Positions 15,553-23,787 of a stretch of 64,000 bases of DNA are shown here, one piece after another. A program made the translations under genes and the position numbers. Source of the DNA: an uncultured Fimbriimonadaceae bacterium (GTDB taxonomy: Bacteria > Armatimonadota > Fimbriimonadia > Fimbriimonadales > Fimbriimonadaceae); the NCBI GenBank assembly GCA_937961665.1, contig CALGMO010000059.1, positions 1 to 64,000 of the forward strand. Direction: 5' to 3'. The stretch's first letter is position 1. The number at the start of each line of letters is the position of its first letter. The notes below the pieces were generated by a model that did not search any database, was not told the origin of the DNA, and saw only the letters and a program-made list of their open reading frames with translations.

Positions 15553-15565
15553 TAGATTGAAGCCA
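15553..15565 (+). promoter_or_regulatory. -10 box of a likely leaderless glycosyltransferase gene
   Basis: TAGATT at 15553-15558 ends 6 nt before the ATG at 15565, with no Shine-Dalgarno sequence between. A transcript starting 6-7 nt after a -10 box would begin at the ATG. Confidence 0.45.
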
Positions 15566-16836
15566 TGCGGATCGTGCACCTCGCCGCCGGCGCGGGGCCG
15601 ATGTACTGCGGAGCCTGCATGCGGGACGTCGCGCTGGCGCGCGCGCTGCGCGATATGGGGCACGAGGTGCTCCTCGTTCCGCTCTACACGCCCCTGCGGT
15701 TGGAGGATCCCCAGGGCGTGGCGATCGGACCGCTCGGGTTCGGGGGAATTCGGGCGTTCCTGGCCGGCAGCAAGGCGTTCCGGGCGTTGCCGAAGAGCCT
15801 GCGACGTGCCCTGGACCATCCGCTCCTGGTCAGGCTCGCCACTTCCCGGGCCGGATCGGTGGACGCATCCCGGCTGGGGGCCCTCACGGTCGGGGTGCTC
15901 CAGGGACTCGGCGGGCCGCAGGCCGATTGCTGGGAGGCGCTCGAGGACACTCTCCGAAGCCTTCCCAAGCCGGACTGGGTGACGATCACGAACTCGATGT
16001 TGGGCGCCGCCACGGAGGTTGTCGCCAGGGTCTGGGGCGTGCCGTGCGCGACCCACCTCCAGGGAGAGGAGACCTTCCTCGACGGGCTGGGAGAGCGGTA
16101 CCGGGAGGAGGCCTGGAGTCTCGTGCGCGGACTGGCGGCGCGGAGTGAACGGCTCCTCGTCCCATCGCGCTCCGGAGCCGATTGGTGGCGCGCCCGCCTC
16201 GGGCTGGAGGGCGAGAGGTTCCGGGTGGTGCCCCCGTGCCTGGCGGACGCCGGCAGCGTCGCGGTCTCCAAGCCGCCGGACTTGCGGCGCGTCGTCTGCG
16301 TGGGGGTGCTCACGCCGGCCAAGGGCCAAGACCTCCTGTTGGCCGCGGCGAGGAGGCTGTCCCCCTTGGAGGGCTGGAGTTTCGTGATCGCCGGCCGCAC
16401 GATGGACGGCGCCCACGGCCGACGGGTCCGACTCGCCGCCCGGGACGTCGGGCCGAGGGGAAGGGTCAGGCTGATGGGAGAGCTGGACCCGTGGCAGAAG
16501 CGGTGGCTGCAAGCGACGGCCGGCATCGGTTGCGTGCCCTCCAGGATCCCGGAGGCGCGCGGCCTCGTCGCTCTCGAGTTCCTCTCTTACGGTGTGCCGA
16601 CCGTCGTGCCGGATTCGGGGGTGTTCCCGGAGGTGGCGGAGAGCGTGGAGGGAACGGTCCTCTTCCGCACGGGATGCTCCGAGTCGCTGGCCGCGGCTTT
16701 GGAGGTCGCCTCCCGCCAAGACCTGCAGGAGGCCTCGGAGCGGGTCCGGCGAGCGGCGCGGGCCCGGGAGGCCTTCTCGCCCGAGCGGGCGGCTCGCGCT
16801 GTCCTGAGGGCGCTTCAGGACCCGGCCGCTACCTGA
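15565..16836 (+). CDS. GT4-family glycosyltransferase
   Basis: A 423-aa GT-B glycosyltransferase. The N-terminal domain starts MRIVHLAAGAGPMYCGACMR (donor/acceptor loop), and a linker near residue 225 leads to the nucleotide-sugar domain (VVCVGVLTPAKGQDLLL). The E-x7-E signature of GT4 enzymes is seen in PEARGLVALEFLSYG. It probably transfers a sugar to an envelope glycan or glycolipid; acceptor and sugar cannot be read from sequence. It is divergent from the redox operon and converges on the PQQ gene at 16829-18088, with an 8-nt overlap of coding ends. The fkp-like GDP-fucose gene 2.3 kb downstream is a possible, unproven, supplier of donor. Confidence 0.88.
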   Translation: MRIVHLAAGAGPMYCGACMRDVALARALRDMGHEVLLVPLYTPLRLEDPQGVAIGPLGFGGIRAFLAGSKAFRALPKSLRRALDHPLLVRLATSRAGSVDASRLGALTVGVLQGLGGPQADCWEALEDTLRSLPKPDWVTITNSMLGAATEVVARVWGVPCATHLQGEETFLDGLGERYREEAWSLVRGLAARSERLLVPSRSGADWWRARLGLEGERFRVVPPCLADAGSVAVSKPPDLRRVVCVGVLTPAKGQDLLLAAARRLSPLEGWSFVIAGRTMDGAHGRRVRLAARDVGPRGRVRLMGELDPWQKRWLQATAGIGCVPSRIPEARGLVALEFLSYGVPTVVPDSGVFPEVAESVEGTVLFRTGCSESLAAALEVASRQDLQEASERVRRAARAREAFSPERAARAVLRALQDPAAT

Positions 16837-18088
16837 GCGAATAGCAGGCCAACGCTTGCCGGTTCCGCACGATCAGGCAGCCGTTGGACACGATCGGAGC
16901 CGTCCAGCTCTGGCCGCCGAGCGGGCGGAACCGCCCCAGCTCGCGGTACGCGCTCGGATCCATCGCCACCATGACCACGTCGCCGCCCGCGCCGTCCATC
17001 GCGAGGATCACTCCGTCCACGGCGCATAGGCCGCCCTTCTCGAAGCCCCGAGCCTTCCACAGGACCTTGCCGGTGGCGGCCTCCAGGCAGACCAGCTCCC
17101 CGGGATCGGAGTTGGCGTAGATCACGCCGCCTCGGAGAATCGGCGAACTGAAGTGCGCCTTGACGGCCTTGTTCTCCCAGCGGATGCGCGGGCCCTGAGG
17201 CGTGATGTCCACCAGCGCGCAGCCGCGGTTGTAGCCAGAGGTGATGAACACGGAGTTCCCAAAGACCACCGGCGTGGCGGCGTTGACGTCGTAAGGCGTG
17301 TCCCAAGGCTGCCGCCAAAGCAGCGCGCCGTTGGCGGGATCGACTCCAACCAGCGCCTTGGCGGTGAAAACGATGACTTGGGTGCGGCCGTTGATCGTGG
17401 CCACGACCGGGGTTGCGTACCCGGCCGGGTCGCTTCCGCCGCCCTGCCAGACGGTCTTGCCTGTGTTCGGGTCCAGGGCAACCAGCGTGGCGTTCCGGCC
17501 GCCGACGCACACCAGCACCCGGCCCTGATGCAGGATGGGACTCGCGGACATGTCCCATGCCGGGCGGGGCGCTTGGTACTCCGAGGCGAGATCCCGAGTC
17601 CACAGCGGCTTGCCCGACTTGGGGTCGAGGCAGAGAAACTTCCCGAGGCGGCTGTACACGTAGACCTTGCCGCCGGCGATCAGAGGGGTGGCGCGGGAGA
17701 AGCCGTAGTTGTCGCTCGAGGCGTCGGGATACGAGTGCCGCCAGAGCTCCCGGCCGGTCTTCAGGTCGAAGGCCCTCACGATGTCGTTCGACCCGGAATG
17801 GTCGACGATGAACACGGTTCCCATCGCCGCGGCCGGCCCCGCGTAGCCGTTGTCCGACAGCGGTGCCTTCCAGAGTAGCGAAGGCGGCGCGGCGTTCCAG
17901 GTCTTCCGGATGCCGGTCTCGGGAGAAATGCCGTCGCCGTTCGGCCCTCGGAACCGGCTCCACTCGCCACCGGCCTGCGTGCCGATGAGCGATCCGCTCA
18001 GTGTCTGGCTAAGAGACGCAGGCTGTGAGGGGACCGCTGTGGCGAGCGTGGCGACGATGACAGCCCCAAGGCCGAAAGACCCAGTCAT
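16829..18088 (-). CDS. Secreted PQQ-like beta-propeller protein
   Basis: A 419-aa protein with a signal peptide (about 1-22). Its propeller domain opens with WSRFRGPNGDGISPETG, the same entry motif as in the operon propellers. Blades carry FDLKTGRELWRH, LDPKSGKPLWTRD, LDPNTGKTVWQ and LEAATGKVLWK. A GGGAGG lies 8 nt before the ATG. It closely resembles the 484-aa protein at 13989-15443 in order of blades (both have an NYGFSR/NHGMSR segment after the second blade and a SGYNRG/GGYNAG segment later), so the two look like paralogues. It is separated from prs by about 50 bp and may share its transcript. Confidence 0.88.
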   Translation of the reverse strand: MTGSFGLGAVIVATLATAVPSQPASLSQTLSGSLIGTQAGGEWSRFRGPNGDGISPETGIRKTWNAAPPSLLWKAPLSDNGYAGPAAAMGTVFIVDHSGSNDIVRAFDLKTGRELWRHSYPDASSDNYGFSRATPLIAGGKVYVYSRLGKFLCLDPKSGKPLWTRDLASEYQAPRPAWDMSASPILHQGRVLVCVGGRNATLVALDPNTGKTVWQGGGSDPAGYATPVVATINGRTQVIVFTAKALVGVDPANGALLWRQPWDTPYDVNAATPVVFGNSVFITSGYNRGCALVDITPQGPRIRWENKAVKAHFSSPILRGGVIYANSDPGELVCLEAATGKVLWKARGFEKGGLCAVDGVILAMDGAGGDVVMVAMDPSAYRELGRFRPLGGQSWTAPIVSNGCLIVRNRQALACYSLR

Positions 18089-18142
18089 ACGTGACCTCCC
18101 GCAAGTCAGACGCTCCGAGACTGCGCCGGGTAACCCTCGGCC

Positions 18143-19087
18143 TCAGCTCGGCCCGCCGAACAGCTCGCTGACCGAACGGCCGGTGTGGATCCTCTGGATC
18201 GCCTCGGCGATGAGCCTTCCGATGGACAGCGTCACCAGCTTGGGGTGGCCGGGGCTGGGGGCGGGGATCGTGTTGGTCGCGACGATCTGCTCCACCCCAT
18301 CCTCCGCTCCGAGGCGGTCGAGGGCGCCGTGCGAGAACAGGCCGTGCGTGCAGGCGATCCAGAACCGGCGCACGCCCTTTTCCCGAAGGCGCTGCAGAAG
18401 TTCCATGACGCTGCCCCCGTTCGCGATCTCGTCGTCCATCACGATCGCGTCCTTGCCTTGGACGTCGCCGACGATCGTGTCGATGGTCACCTTGGTGTCG
18501 GACACGCGGCGCTTCCGACCGGCAGCCACGGAGATTCCGAGCAGGCTCGCGAAGGCCGCGGCCGCCTTGGCGTTGCCGAGGTCGGGCGACACCACGACGA
18601 CGTTCTCCAGGGGCATCTTGCGGAAGTGCTCGGCGAGCACCCGCAGAGCGTTCAGGTGGTCGACCGGCATGGAGAAGAAACCGTGGACCTGCTCGCTGTG
18701 CAGGGTCATGGTCAGTACCCGGTCGGCGCCGGCCGTGGCGAGCAGGTCCGCGACGAGCCTGCCGGCGATACTGATTCGAGGGGCGTCCTTCTTGTCCGAT
18801 CGCGCGTAGGCGAAATAGGGAATGACCGCCGTTCTGCGGATGGCCGACGCTCCACGCGCAGCGTCCAGCATCAGCAGAAGCTGCATCAGGTTGTCCTGCA
18901 CCGGAGGCACGAGCGGCTGGACGATGTACACGTCCTGCTCGCGGCAGCTCTCCAAGAGTTGCACGTACTGACAGTCGTTGCTGAACCTGCGGAAGATGGC
19001 TGGGCTCAGTGGGATGCCCATGTGGTCGCAGATCTCTTGCGCCAAGCCACGGTGGGCCTCGCCGCTGAACACGATCACATCGTTCAC
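18143..19087 (-). CDS. prs: Ribose-phosphate pyrophosphokinase (divergent)
   Basis: A 314-aa enzyme making PRPP from ribose 5-phosphate and ATP. The family core is clear: DNLMQLLLMLDA, AVIPYFAYARSDKK, GADRVLTMTLHSEQVHGFF and the flexible loop GRKRR. It departs from typical Prs at conserved places. The usual TMDLHA is TMTLHS, and the PRPP loop, normally VDDMIDTGGT, reads VMDDEIANGGS. The acidic pair and Gly-Gly of the loop remain, so activity is likely but regulation may differ. The start is a GTG at 19087 placed 7 nt after a TAAACT box, with no Shine-Dalgarno, suggesting a leaderless message. Prs feeds purine (purL), pyrimidine (pyrC) and NAD pathways also represented in the window. Confidence 0.85.
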   Translation of the reverse strand: MNDVIVFSGEAHRGLAQEICDHMGIPLSPAIFRRFSNDCQYVQLLESCREQDVYIVQPLVPPVQDNLMQLLLMLDAARGASAIRRTAVIPYFAYARSDKKDAPRISIAGRLVADLLATAGADRVLTMTLHSEQVHGFFSMPVDHLNALRVLAEHFRKMPLENVVVVSPDLGNAKAAAAFASLLGISVAAGRKRRVSDTKVTIDTIVGDVQGKDAIVMDDEIANGGSVMELLQRLREKGVRRFWIACTHGLFSHGALDRLGAEDGVEQIVATNTIPAPSPGHPKLVTLSIGRLIAEAIQRIHTGRSVSELFGGPS

Positions 19088-19100
19088 TCGGCCTAGTTTA
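19087..19100 (-). promoter_or_regulatory. -10 box of likely leaderless prs
   Basis: On the minus strand TAAACT (19100-19095) is followed by 7 nt and then the GTG start at 19087. No Shine-Dalgarno sequence and no good -35 are seen. Confidence 0.5.
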
Positions 19101-19106
19101 CCGATT

Positions 19107-21977
19107 TCAGCTCCTCGTGACCTCGAGGCCGACCTGGGAGACGCGCACGGCGACGAACCTCGCCCTTGGGCTGGGCGGGTTCTGACCGAGGATGGACCGG
19201 ATTCGCCGGCCTGCCTCGGGGTCTTTGGCGACCAAGAACAGGAACCCCCCTCCGCCGGCGCCCAACAGCTTGGCTCCGTGGATCAGGTCGTCCACCGCAG
19301 CGAGGATGCCGTCGATCTCGGGCGTGCTCGTACCGCTGTCGAGCTCGCGGTTGAGGAGCCAGCTGCGGCGGATGCCGAGCCCGAACGCCCGCCAGTCCTT
19401 GCGCTGAATGGCGTCGCTCACCGGATCAACGTTCTCCACGATGGCACGGATGGTTCGGAGCTTGGGTCCGCTGTTGAGGAACATGCCGCGGACGATCTCG
19501 CCGAGAACGCTTTTGGCCAAGCGCGTGATGCCGGTGTAGTAGAGCAGAGCCGTCCCCTCTGCGCAGGCGTCCTCGAGCATCCGGTCGGCCAGCCAACGGC
19601 AAGAGGGCGTCTGATCGAGTCCCGGGTGCGTCTCCAGCACCTTGAGCCCGGGTAGGCAGCCGCCCGCTTGGTCCTGCCAGCCTCCGCCCGTGGTCAGGAG
19701 CTGCTCCAAGGCGAGGGTTCTGCGAATCACCTCGTCTTTGGACCAACCCAGCCCGGCCACGTCGCTGATGGTGGCGAGAAGCGTCGCGGCGAGGATGCTG
19801 CTCGTGCCCAGTCCGGATCCCTTGGGCACCGCCGCGAGCAGGGAGAGCTCCAGACCCCCGCCCGCATCCAAGAGGCGGTCGCGAAGCGTCCGAGCGGGGC
19901 GGGCGGCGAACCGGCGGCCGAAGCCGGCCAGCGTGAGCGCCGCCTTGGCCAAGGAGAACGAGGACCCCGGCTCGTCGTACCGTTCGAGAGCGTCGAACTC
20001 CTCGATCCTCTCCTCAACGCCGAGGTCGATGGAGCGGAGAACGATGCTGGGATGGTCGGTCCTCCGGGCGAAGACCTGCACGGGCGGTTGCCCGTTGAGG
20101 TCCACGGCGACGTTCAGCACGCGCCCGCCATGGAGAAGGCAGTAGGGGGGTGTGTCCGACCACCCTCCCGCAAAGTCCAGCCGCAAGGGGCTGCGGGCCC
20201 ACACGATCTGATCCGGCAGCGTCGCGAGGCGCGGCTCCAGGCGTCCGAGCGCCTCGTCGCGCACGATGAGCTCCCTCAGCGCCGCGAACGCCCCGTCGGC
20301 GAAACCACTCCAGCGCGGGTCGCCCGATCGGCGCAGATATTCCGCCCGAAACATGGAGGCGGCCATGCGGTGCGCCGGAGGATCCTCCTCGAAGGCGACT
20401 TCGGGCACCGGCTCGGGAGCTTCCGCGAGCAACGCGGCCGTGGCCTCGAGATCCATGTTGAGGAACACGCTCGTCCTACGACGTTCGATCATTCGCCCCA
20501 GCGATCGAACGAGCCGCCGACTGCGGAGCGCCTCGATCTCACCGAGGTCCGCGGATCGGAGCAGGTCCCGCCCGGACAGCCGCCGGGCCGAGACCCAGCG
20601 GGCCGAAGAAGGCCGGCGATCCATTGGCTCCGCCGCGAACCACCGCAGCCACTCATGGAGCTCGCCCACGGAAGCCGCGACGGGGAAGAGCGGGGCGTCG
20701 AACACGTCGGCATCGTCGGGCACTTCGACGGCATCCTGGTGGATGCCAGAGGCTGCAAGGAACTCCCCAACCGTCGTTCCCATCCACCGCGCCGTCCGCC
20801 AGTCGCCGGAGAACGAGTCGTCGAAGCCGTACGGCCGGACGCACCACCCGCCACCCAGGATCGGCACGAAGTCCACGCAGAATCCGGGGGGAAGGGCGAC
20901 CCCGGAGAGGCCGTCCGGGACGTTCGTCACGACGTGGTCGGTGGAGAAGCGCCAGGAGGCGTCGAACGCGGCGTTCTCAACCCAGACCCGGGCACCCTCC
21001 TGGAACCTCGGTCCGTCCTCGAACAGAGCATTGAGGACGTGCTGGTCGGGGTGCCGGATCGCGCTGGTGAGGACGCCGAACGAAGGCTCGTGGAGATCGG
21101 CGTTGTGGAGCCAGGTGGTGGATTCGACGAGCTCCGCCGAGGTGCCGAAGTGGAGGAAGACCCCCTCGATCTCCGCGAGGGCGCAGGTCAGCCTCCGGAA
21201 CGGGCCGTCGGCGGCCGTCGGATTCGCGCCGAGGGCCAAGGCCAGCTCGGAGTAGAGCTCTCTGCGATGGGGCAGACCGTTCGGAAAGTCGCTGCCCGAC
21301 CATCCGCAGGCTTCGAGCAGCGTGCGCGCCGCCCGGTCGCTGAACAGCCACACACCGACGTCGAGCAGGATGCGATGGCTGGCGGCCCACCGGTCCAGCT
21401 CGGTCTTCGGCGGCTTCTGGAGGAACCGATCGAGGCTGCCCGGCGCGTCGCGGGGCGAGAGGAAAACCCCGTGGCGGGCGGCGACGTCGGTTCGGCCGGG
21501 CAGGGCCAGGCAGACCACGTCGGCCTCGGGGATCGGTCCGCGCAGGCGGGCCGAGTGCAGGAGAACGTCGCCGCTCGCCACGCACAGGCGGAGGCTCTCC
21601 GGAGCCCTCCGAAGGACGTCCGAGAGAAACGGCTCGGCGAGGTCGCGGAAACGCTGGTCCGGCCTTTGTCCCCGCGTGTTCCGGACCACGGGGAACGGCA
21701 TCATCGCCTTGCCGAGGCACGCGTAGGCCGGCAGCCTCCGGCTCAATCCACCGCTGTGGAGAACGAGGGTGCGCCGGCTTCGGAGCCAGTCCTCCATGGG
21801 CTCGCCCGAGGACCGAGCGAGCCATGCCCGCCACAGCAGGTAGGCGGTGCCGCCAGCAGAACCGAGGGGCACGGGGTCGGAGTCCGAGTACCACTCGGCC
21901 GGGTCCGACGTGCCGGAACGGCGGAAGAAGCCCGCCGCCGCGGGCGGCAGGCTGACGAGGCGCTCCATCGGCTCCAC
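19107..21977 (-). CDS. fkp: Bifunctional L-fucokinase / L-fucose-1-P guanylyltransferase
   Basis: A 956-aa protein, close to the ~950 aa of the Bacteroides Fkp type. The N-terminal half holds the pyrophosphorylase region (LVLHSGGLSRRLPAYACLGKAMMPFP, about residues 70-95). The C-terminal third is a GHMP kinase: ARSPLRLDFAGGWSDTPPY, ATP loop PKGSGLGTSSILAAT, and the closing GAKLLGAGGGGFLFLV. It would salvage L-fucose to GDP-L-fucose for glycan synthesis. The start is a GTG at 21977 after GATAAT with 6 nt spacing; an in-frame ATG lies at 21968. The related D-glycero-heptose kinases share the GHMP part but lack the N-terminal pyrophosphorylase region. Substrate is inferred from architecture. Confidence 0.85.
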   Translation of the reverse strand: MEPMERLVSLPPAAAGFFRRSGTSDPAEWYSDSDPVPLGSAGGTAYLLWRAWLARSSGEPMEDWLRSRRTLVLHSGGLSRRLPAYACLGKAMMPFPVVRNTRGQRPDQRFRDLAEPFLSDVLRRAPESLRLCVASGDVLLHSARLRGPIPEADVVCLALPGRTDVAARHGVFLSPRDAPGSLDRFLQKPPKTELDRWAASHRILLDVGVWLFSDRAARTLLEACGWSGSDFPNGLPHRRELYSELALALGANPTAADGPFRRLTCALAEIEGVFLHFGTSAELVESTTWLHNADLHEPSFGVLTSAIRHPDQHVLNALFEDGPRFQEGARVWVENAAFDASWRFSTDHVVTNVPDGLSGVALPPGFCVDFVPILGGGWCVRPYGFDDSFSGDWRTARWMGTTVGEFLAASGIHQDAVEVPDDADVFDAPLFPVAASVGELHEWLRWFAAEPMDRRPSSARWVSARRLSGRDLLRSADLGEIEALRSRRLVRSLGRMIERRRTSVFLNMDLEATAALLAEAPEPVPEVAFEEDPPAHRMAASMFRAEYLRRSGDPRWSGFADGAFAALRELIVRDEALGRLEPRLATLPDQIVWARSPLRLDFAGGWSDTPPYCLLHGGRVLNVAVDLNGQPPVQVFARRTDHPSIVLRSIDLGVEERIEEFDALERYDEPGSSFSLAKAALTLAGFGRRFAARPARTLRDRLLDAGGGLELSLLAAVPKGSGLGTSSILAATLLATISDVAGLGWSKDEVIRRTLALEQLLTTGGGWQDQAGGCLPGLKVLETHPGLDQTPSCRWLADRMLEDACAEGTALLYYTGITRLAKSVLGEIVRGMFLNSGPKLRTIRAIVENVDPVSDAIQRKDWRAFGLGIRRSWLLNRELDSGTSTPEIDGILAAVDDLIHGAKLLGAGGGGFLFLVAKDPEAGRRIRSILGQNPPSPRARFVAVRVSQVGLEVTRS

Positions 21978-21989
21978 GCCGGGATTATC
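21977..21989 (-). promoter_or_regulatory. -10 box of likely leaderless fkp
   Basis: GATAAT (minus strand, 21989-21984) precedes the GTG start at 21977 by 6 nt, without a Shine-Dalgarno. Confidence 0.4.
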
Positions 21990-22010
21990 GGCTCTGGACC
22001 GCTGCCCTCG

Positions 22011-23777
22011 TCAACGTCGGTAGGTGGGTTTCGGCTTGTAGGAGTTGTGGAGAAGCCGGTGCGCCTTCTCGCTCAGGGGCTTGCCGAGGAAGGTCGAGTA
22101 CAGCCCCTGAACGTAGGGGTTCTCGTGCGAGCGCCGGAACTCTCTCTCGCGGTCGTCCGTGTACAGGCCCTTGGCTCGCTGCAGCCGGAGCGCGTCCGTG
22201 ATCCCGTAGGGCTGGCCGCCTCCGCCGATGCAGCCGCCGGGACAGGCCATCACCTCGATCATGTGGTACGCGGGTTCGTCCCCGTTCTCCTTGGCCGCAC
22301 GGACGCGGTCGAGGACGTCCTCGACGTGGCCCATGCCGTGCGCCACCGCGACCCTGACCTCGCGGCCGAGGATCGTGAGCCTGCCCTCCTTGACGCCCTC
22401 CAAGCCTCGGGCCGGTTGGAACTCCAGAGAGTCGAACTCCTCGCCGGTCAGAAGCTTGTGCGCCGTTCGGATCGCGGCCTCCAGCACTCCGCCGGACGTG
22501 CCGAAGATGGTGCCCGCACCCGTGTAGAGCCCGAGCATCGGGTCGCACTCCCCCTCGGGCAGGGAGGCGAAGTCGATGCCGGCCTGCTTGATCATCCGTG
22601 CCAGCTCGCGGGTGGTCAGCGAGAGGTCGACGTCCTGGTAGCCTGAGGCGAACATATCGTCGCTGCGCTGGATCTCGTACTTTTTCGCCGTGCAAGGCAT
22701 GATCGAGACCACGCGCACCTTGGACGGATCCAGGCCCTTGCGATCGCAGTAGTAGGTCTTCGTCAGGACGCCGACGATCTCGTGGGGCGACTTGGTCGAG
22801 GAGAAGTGCTCGATCATGTCGCTGTGGTACTTCTCCATGAAGTCCACCCAGGCGGGGCAGCAGCTGGTGATCAGGGGCAGCTCGCCTTGGTTGTCCTGGA
22901 ACCGCTTAACGAACTCCGTGCCCTCCTCCATGATGGTCACGTCCGCTCCGAAGTTCGTGTCGAAGACGGTGTCGAACCCCATGTAGCGCAGGGCCGCGTA
23001 GAGCTTGCCCGTCAGGTTGGTGCCGGGCGGGTAACCGAAGGCCTCTCCGATCGCCACTCGGACGGCAGGGGCGATCTGCACCACGCAGTGGAGATCGGGG
23101 TCGCGCAGGAGCTCCCAGGCCTTCTCCGTCTCGTCGTACTCGAAGATCGCGCCCGTCGGGCAGTGCGCGGAGCATTGGCCGCACGAGATGCAGGGCGAGT
23201 CCGCCAGCAGGATGTCCCCCGCTGGAGCCATGCGGGTGTCGATGCCGCGCTCCAGGAACGAGAGGGCCCACACGTTCTGCAGCTCTTGGCACACCGTCAG
23301 GCAGCGGCCGCACGCGATGCACTTGCGCGGCTCCAGCACGATGGTGCGGGTGGACTCGTCCTTGGGAAGGTCCGGAACGATGGACGGGAGCGACTGCTGC
23401 CGGATGCCGAAGTCCGAAGCGAGGCTCTGCAGCTCGCACGTGCCGTTCCGACCGCACGTGAGGCACTCGTTCGGGTGCTTGGACAGAATCAGCTCCAGCA
23501 CCTTCCGGCGGATCTCCACGATCTCCGGATCGTGCGTCTGGATCTCCATGCCCTCCTCCAGCGGCGTGCAGCAGGCGCGGGGCATCTGGTTGGTGCCCTT
23601 CACGCGCACGATGCAGATGCCGCAGGCAGCGGTGGGGGGAAGGTCCGGGTGCTTGCAGAGGGTGGGGATCTTCAGGTGAACCTTCTCGGCGGCCTCGAGG
23701 ATGGTCGTGCCCTCCGGAACGACGACCTCGATCCCGTTCAGCTTCGCTCGCACGGTTTTGGATGTGGTTCGTGCCAT
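22011..23777 (-). CDS. hydA: [FeFe]-hydrogenase catalytic subunit HydA
   Basis: A 588-aa catalytic subunit. Clusters in order: plant-type [2Fe-2S] (C41, C52, C55, C70), His-Cys [4Fe-4S] (H101, C105, C108, C114), and 2[4Fe-4S] ferredoxin (CIACGRC at 153-159 and CISCGQC at 196-202). The H-cluster motifs are intact: L1 TSCCPAW (304-310), L2 MPCTAKKYE (360-368) and L3 EVMACPGGCIGGGGQP (508-523). The C-terminal SHENPYV...LY and SEKAH motifs are also present. It produces or oxidises H2 in complex with HydB and HydC, encoded just upstream. HydA lacks the extra C-terminal [2Fe-2S] domain found in the Thermotoga subunit. The maturases HydE, HydF and HydG are not in this window. A GGAG precedes the ATG. 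Confidence 0.95.
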   Translation of the reverse strand: MARTTSKTVRAKLNGIEVVVPEGTTILEAAEKVHLKIPTLCKHPDLPPTAACGICIVRVKGTNQMPRACCTPLEEGMEIQTHDPEIVEIRRKVLELILSKHPNECLTCGRNGTCELQSLASDFGIRQQSLPSIVPDLPKDESTRTIVLEPRKCIACGRCLTVCQELQNVWALSFLERGIDTRMAPAGDILLADSPCISCGQCSAHCPTGAIFEYDETEKAWELLRDPDLHCVVQIAPAVRVAIGEAFGYPPGTNLTGKLYAALRYMGFDTVFDTNFGADVTIMEEGTEFVKRFQDNQGELPLITSCCPAWVDFMEKYHSDMIEHFSSTKSPHEIVGVLTKTYYCDRKGLDPSKVRVVSIMPCTAKKYEIQRSDDMFASGYQDVDLSLTTRELARMIKQAGIDFASLPEGECDPMLGLYTGAGTIFGTSGGVLEAAIRTAHKLLTGEEFDSLEFQPARGLEGVKEGRLTILGREVRVAVAHGMGHVEDVLDRVRAAKENGDEPAYHMIEVMACPGGCIGGGGQPYGITDALRLQRAKGLYTDDREREFRRSHENPYVQGLYSTFLGKPLSEKAHRLLHNSYKPKPTYRR

Positions 23778-23787
23778 TTCGTCTCCG

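Noticed and set aside
19668-22646. 992-codon plus-strand frame opposite fkp and hydA
   Set aside because: Both minus-strand genes have full family motifs; the plus frame has none.
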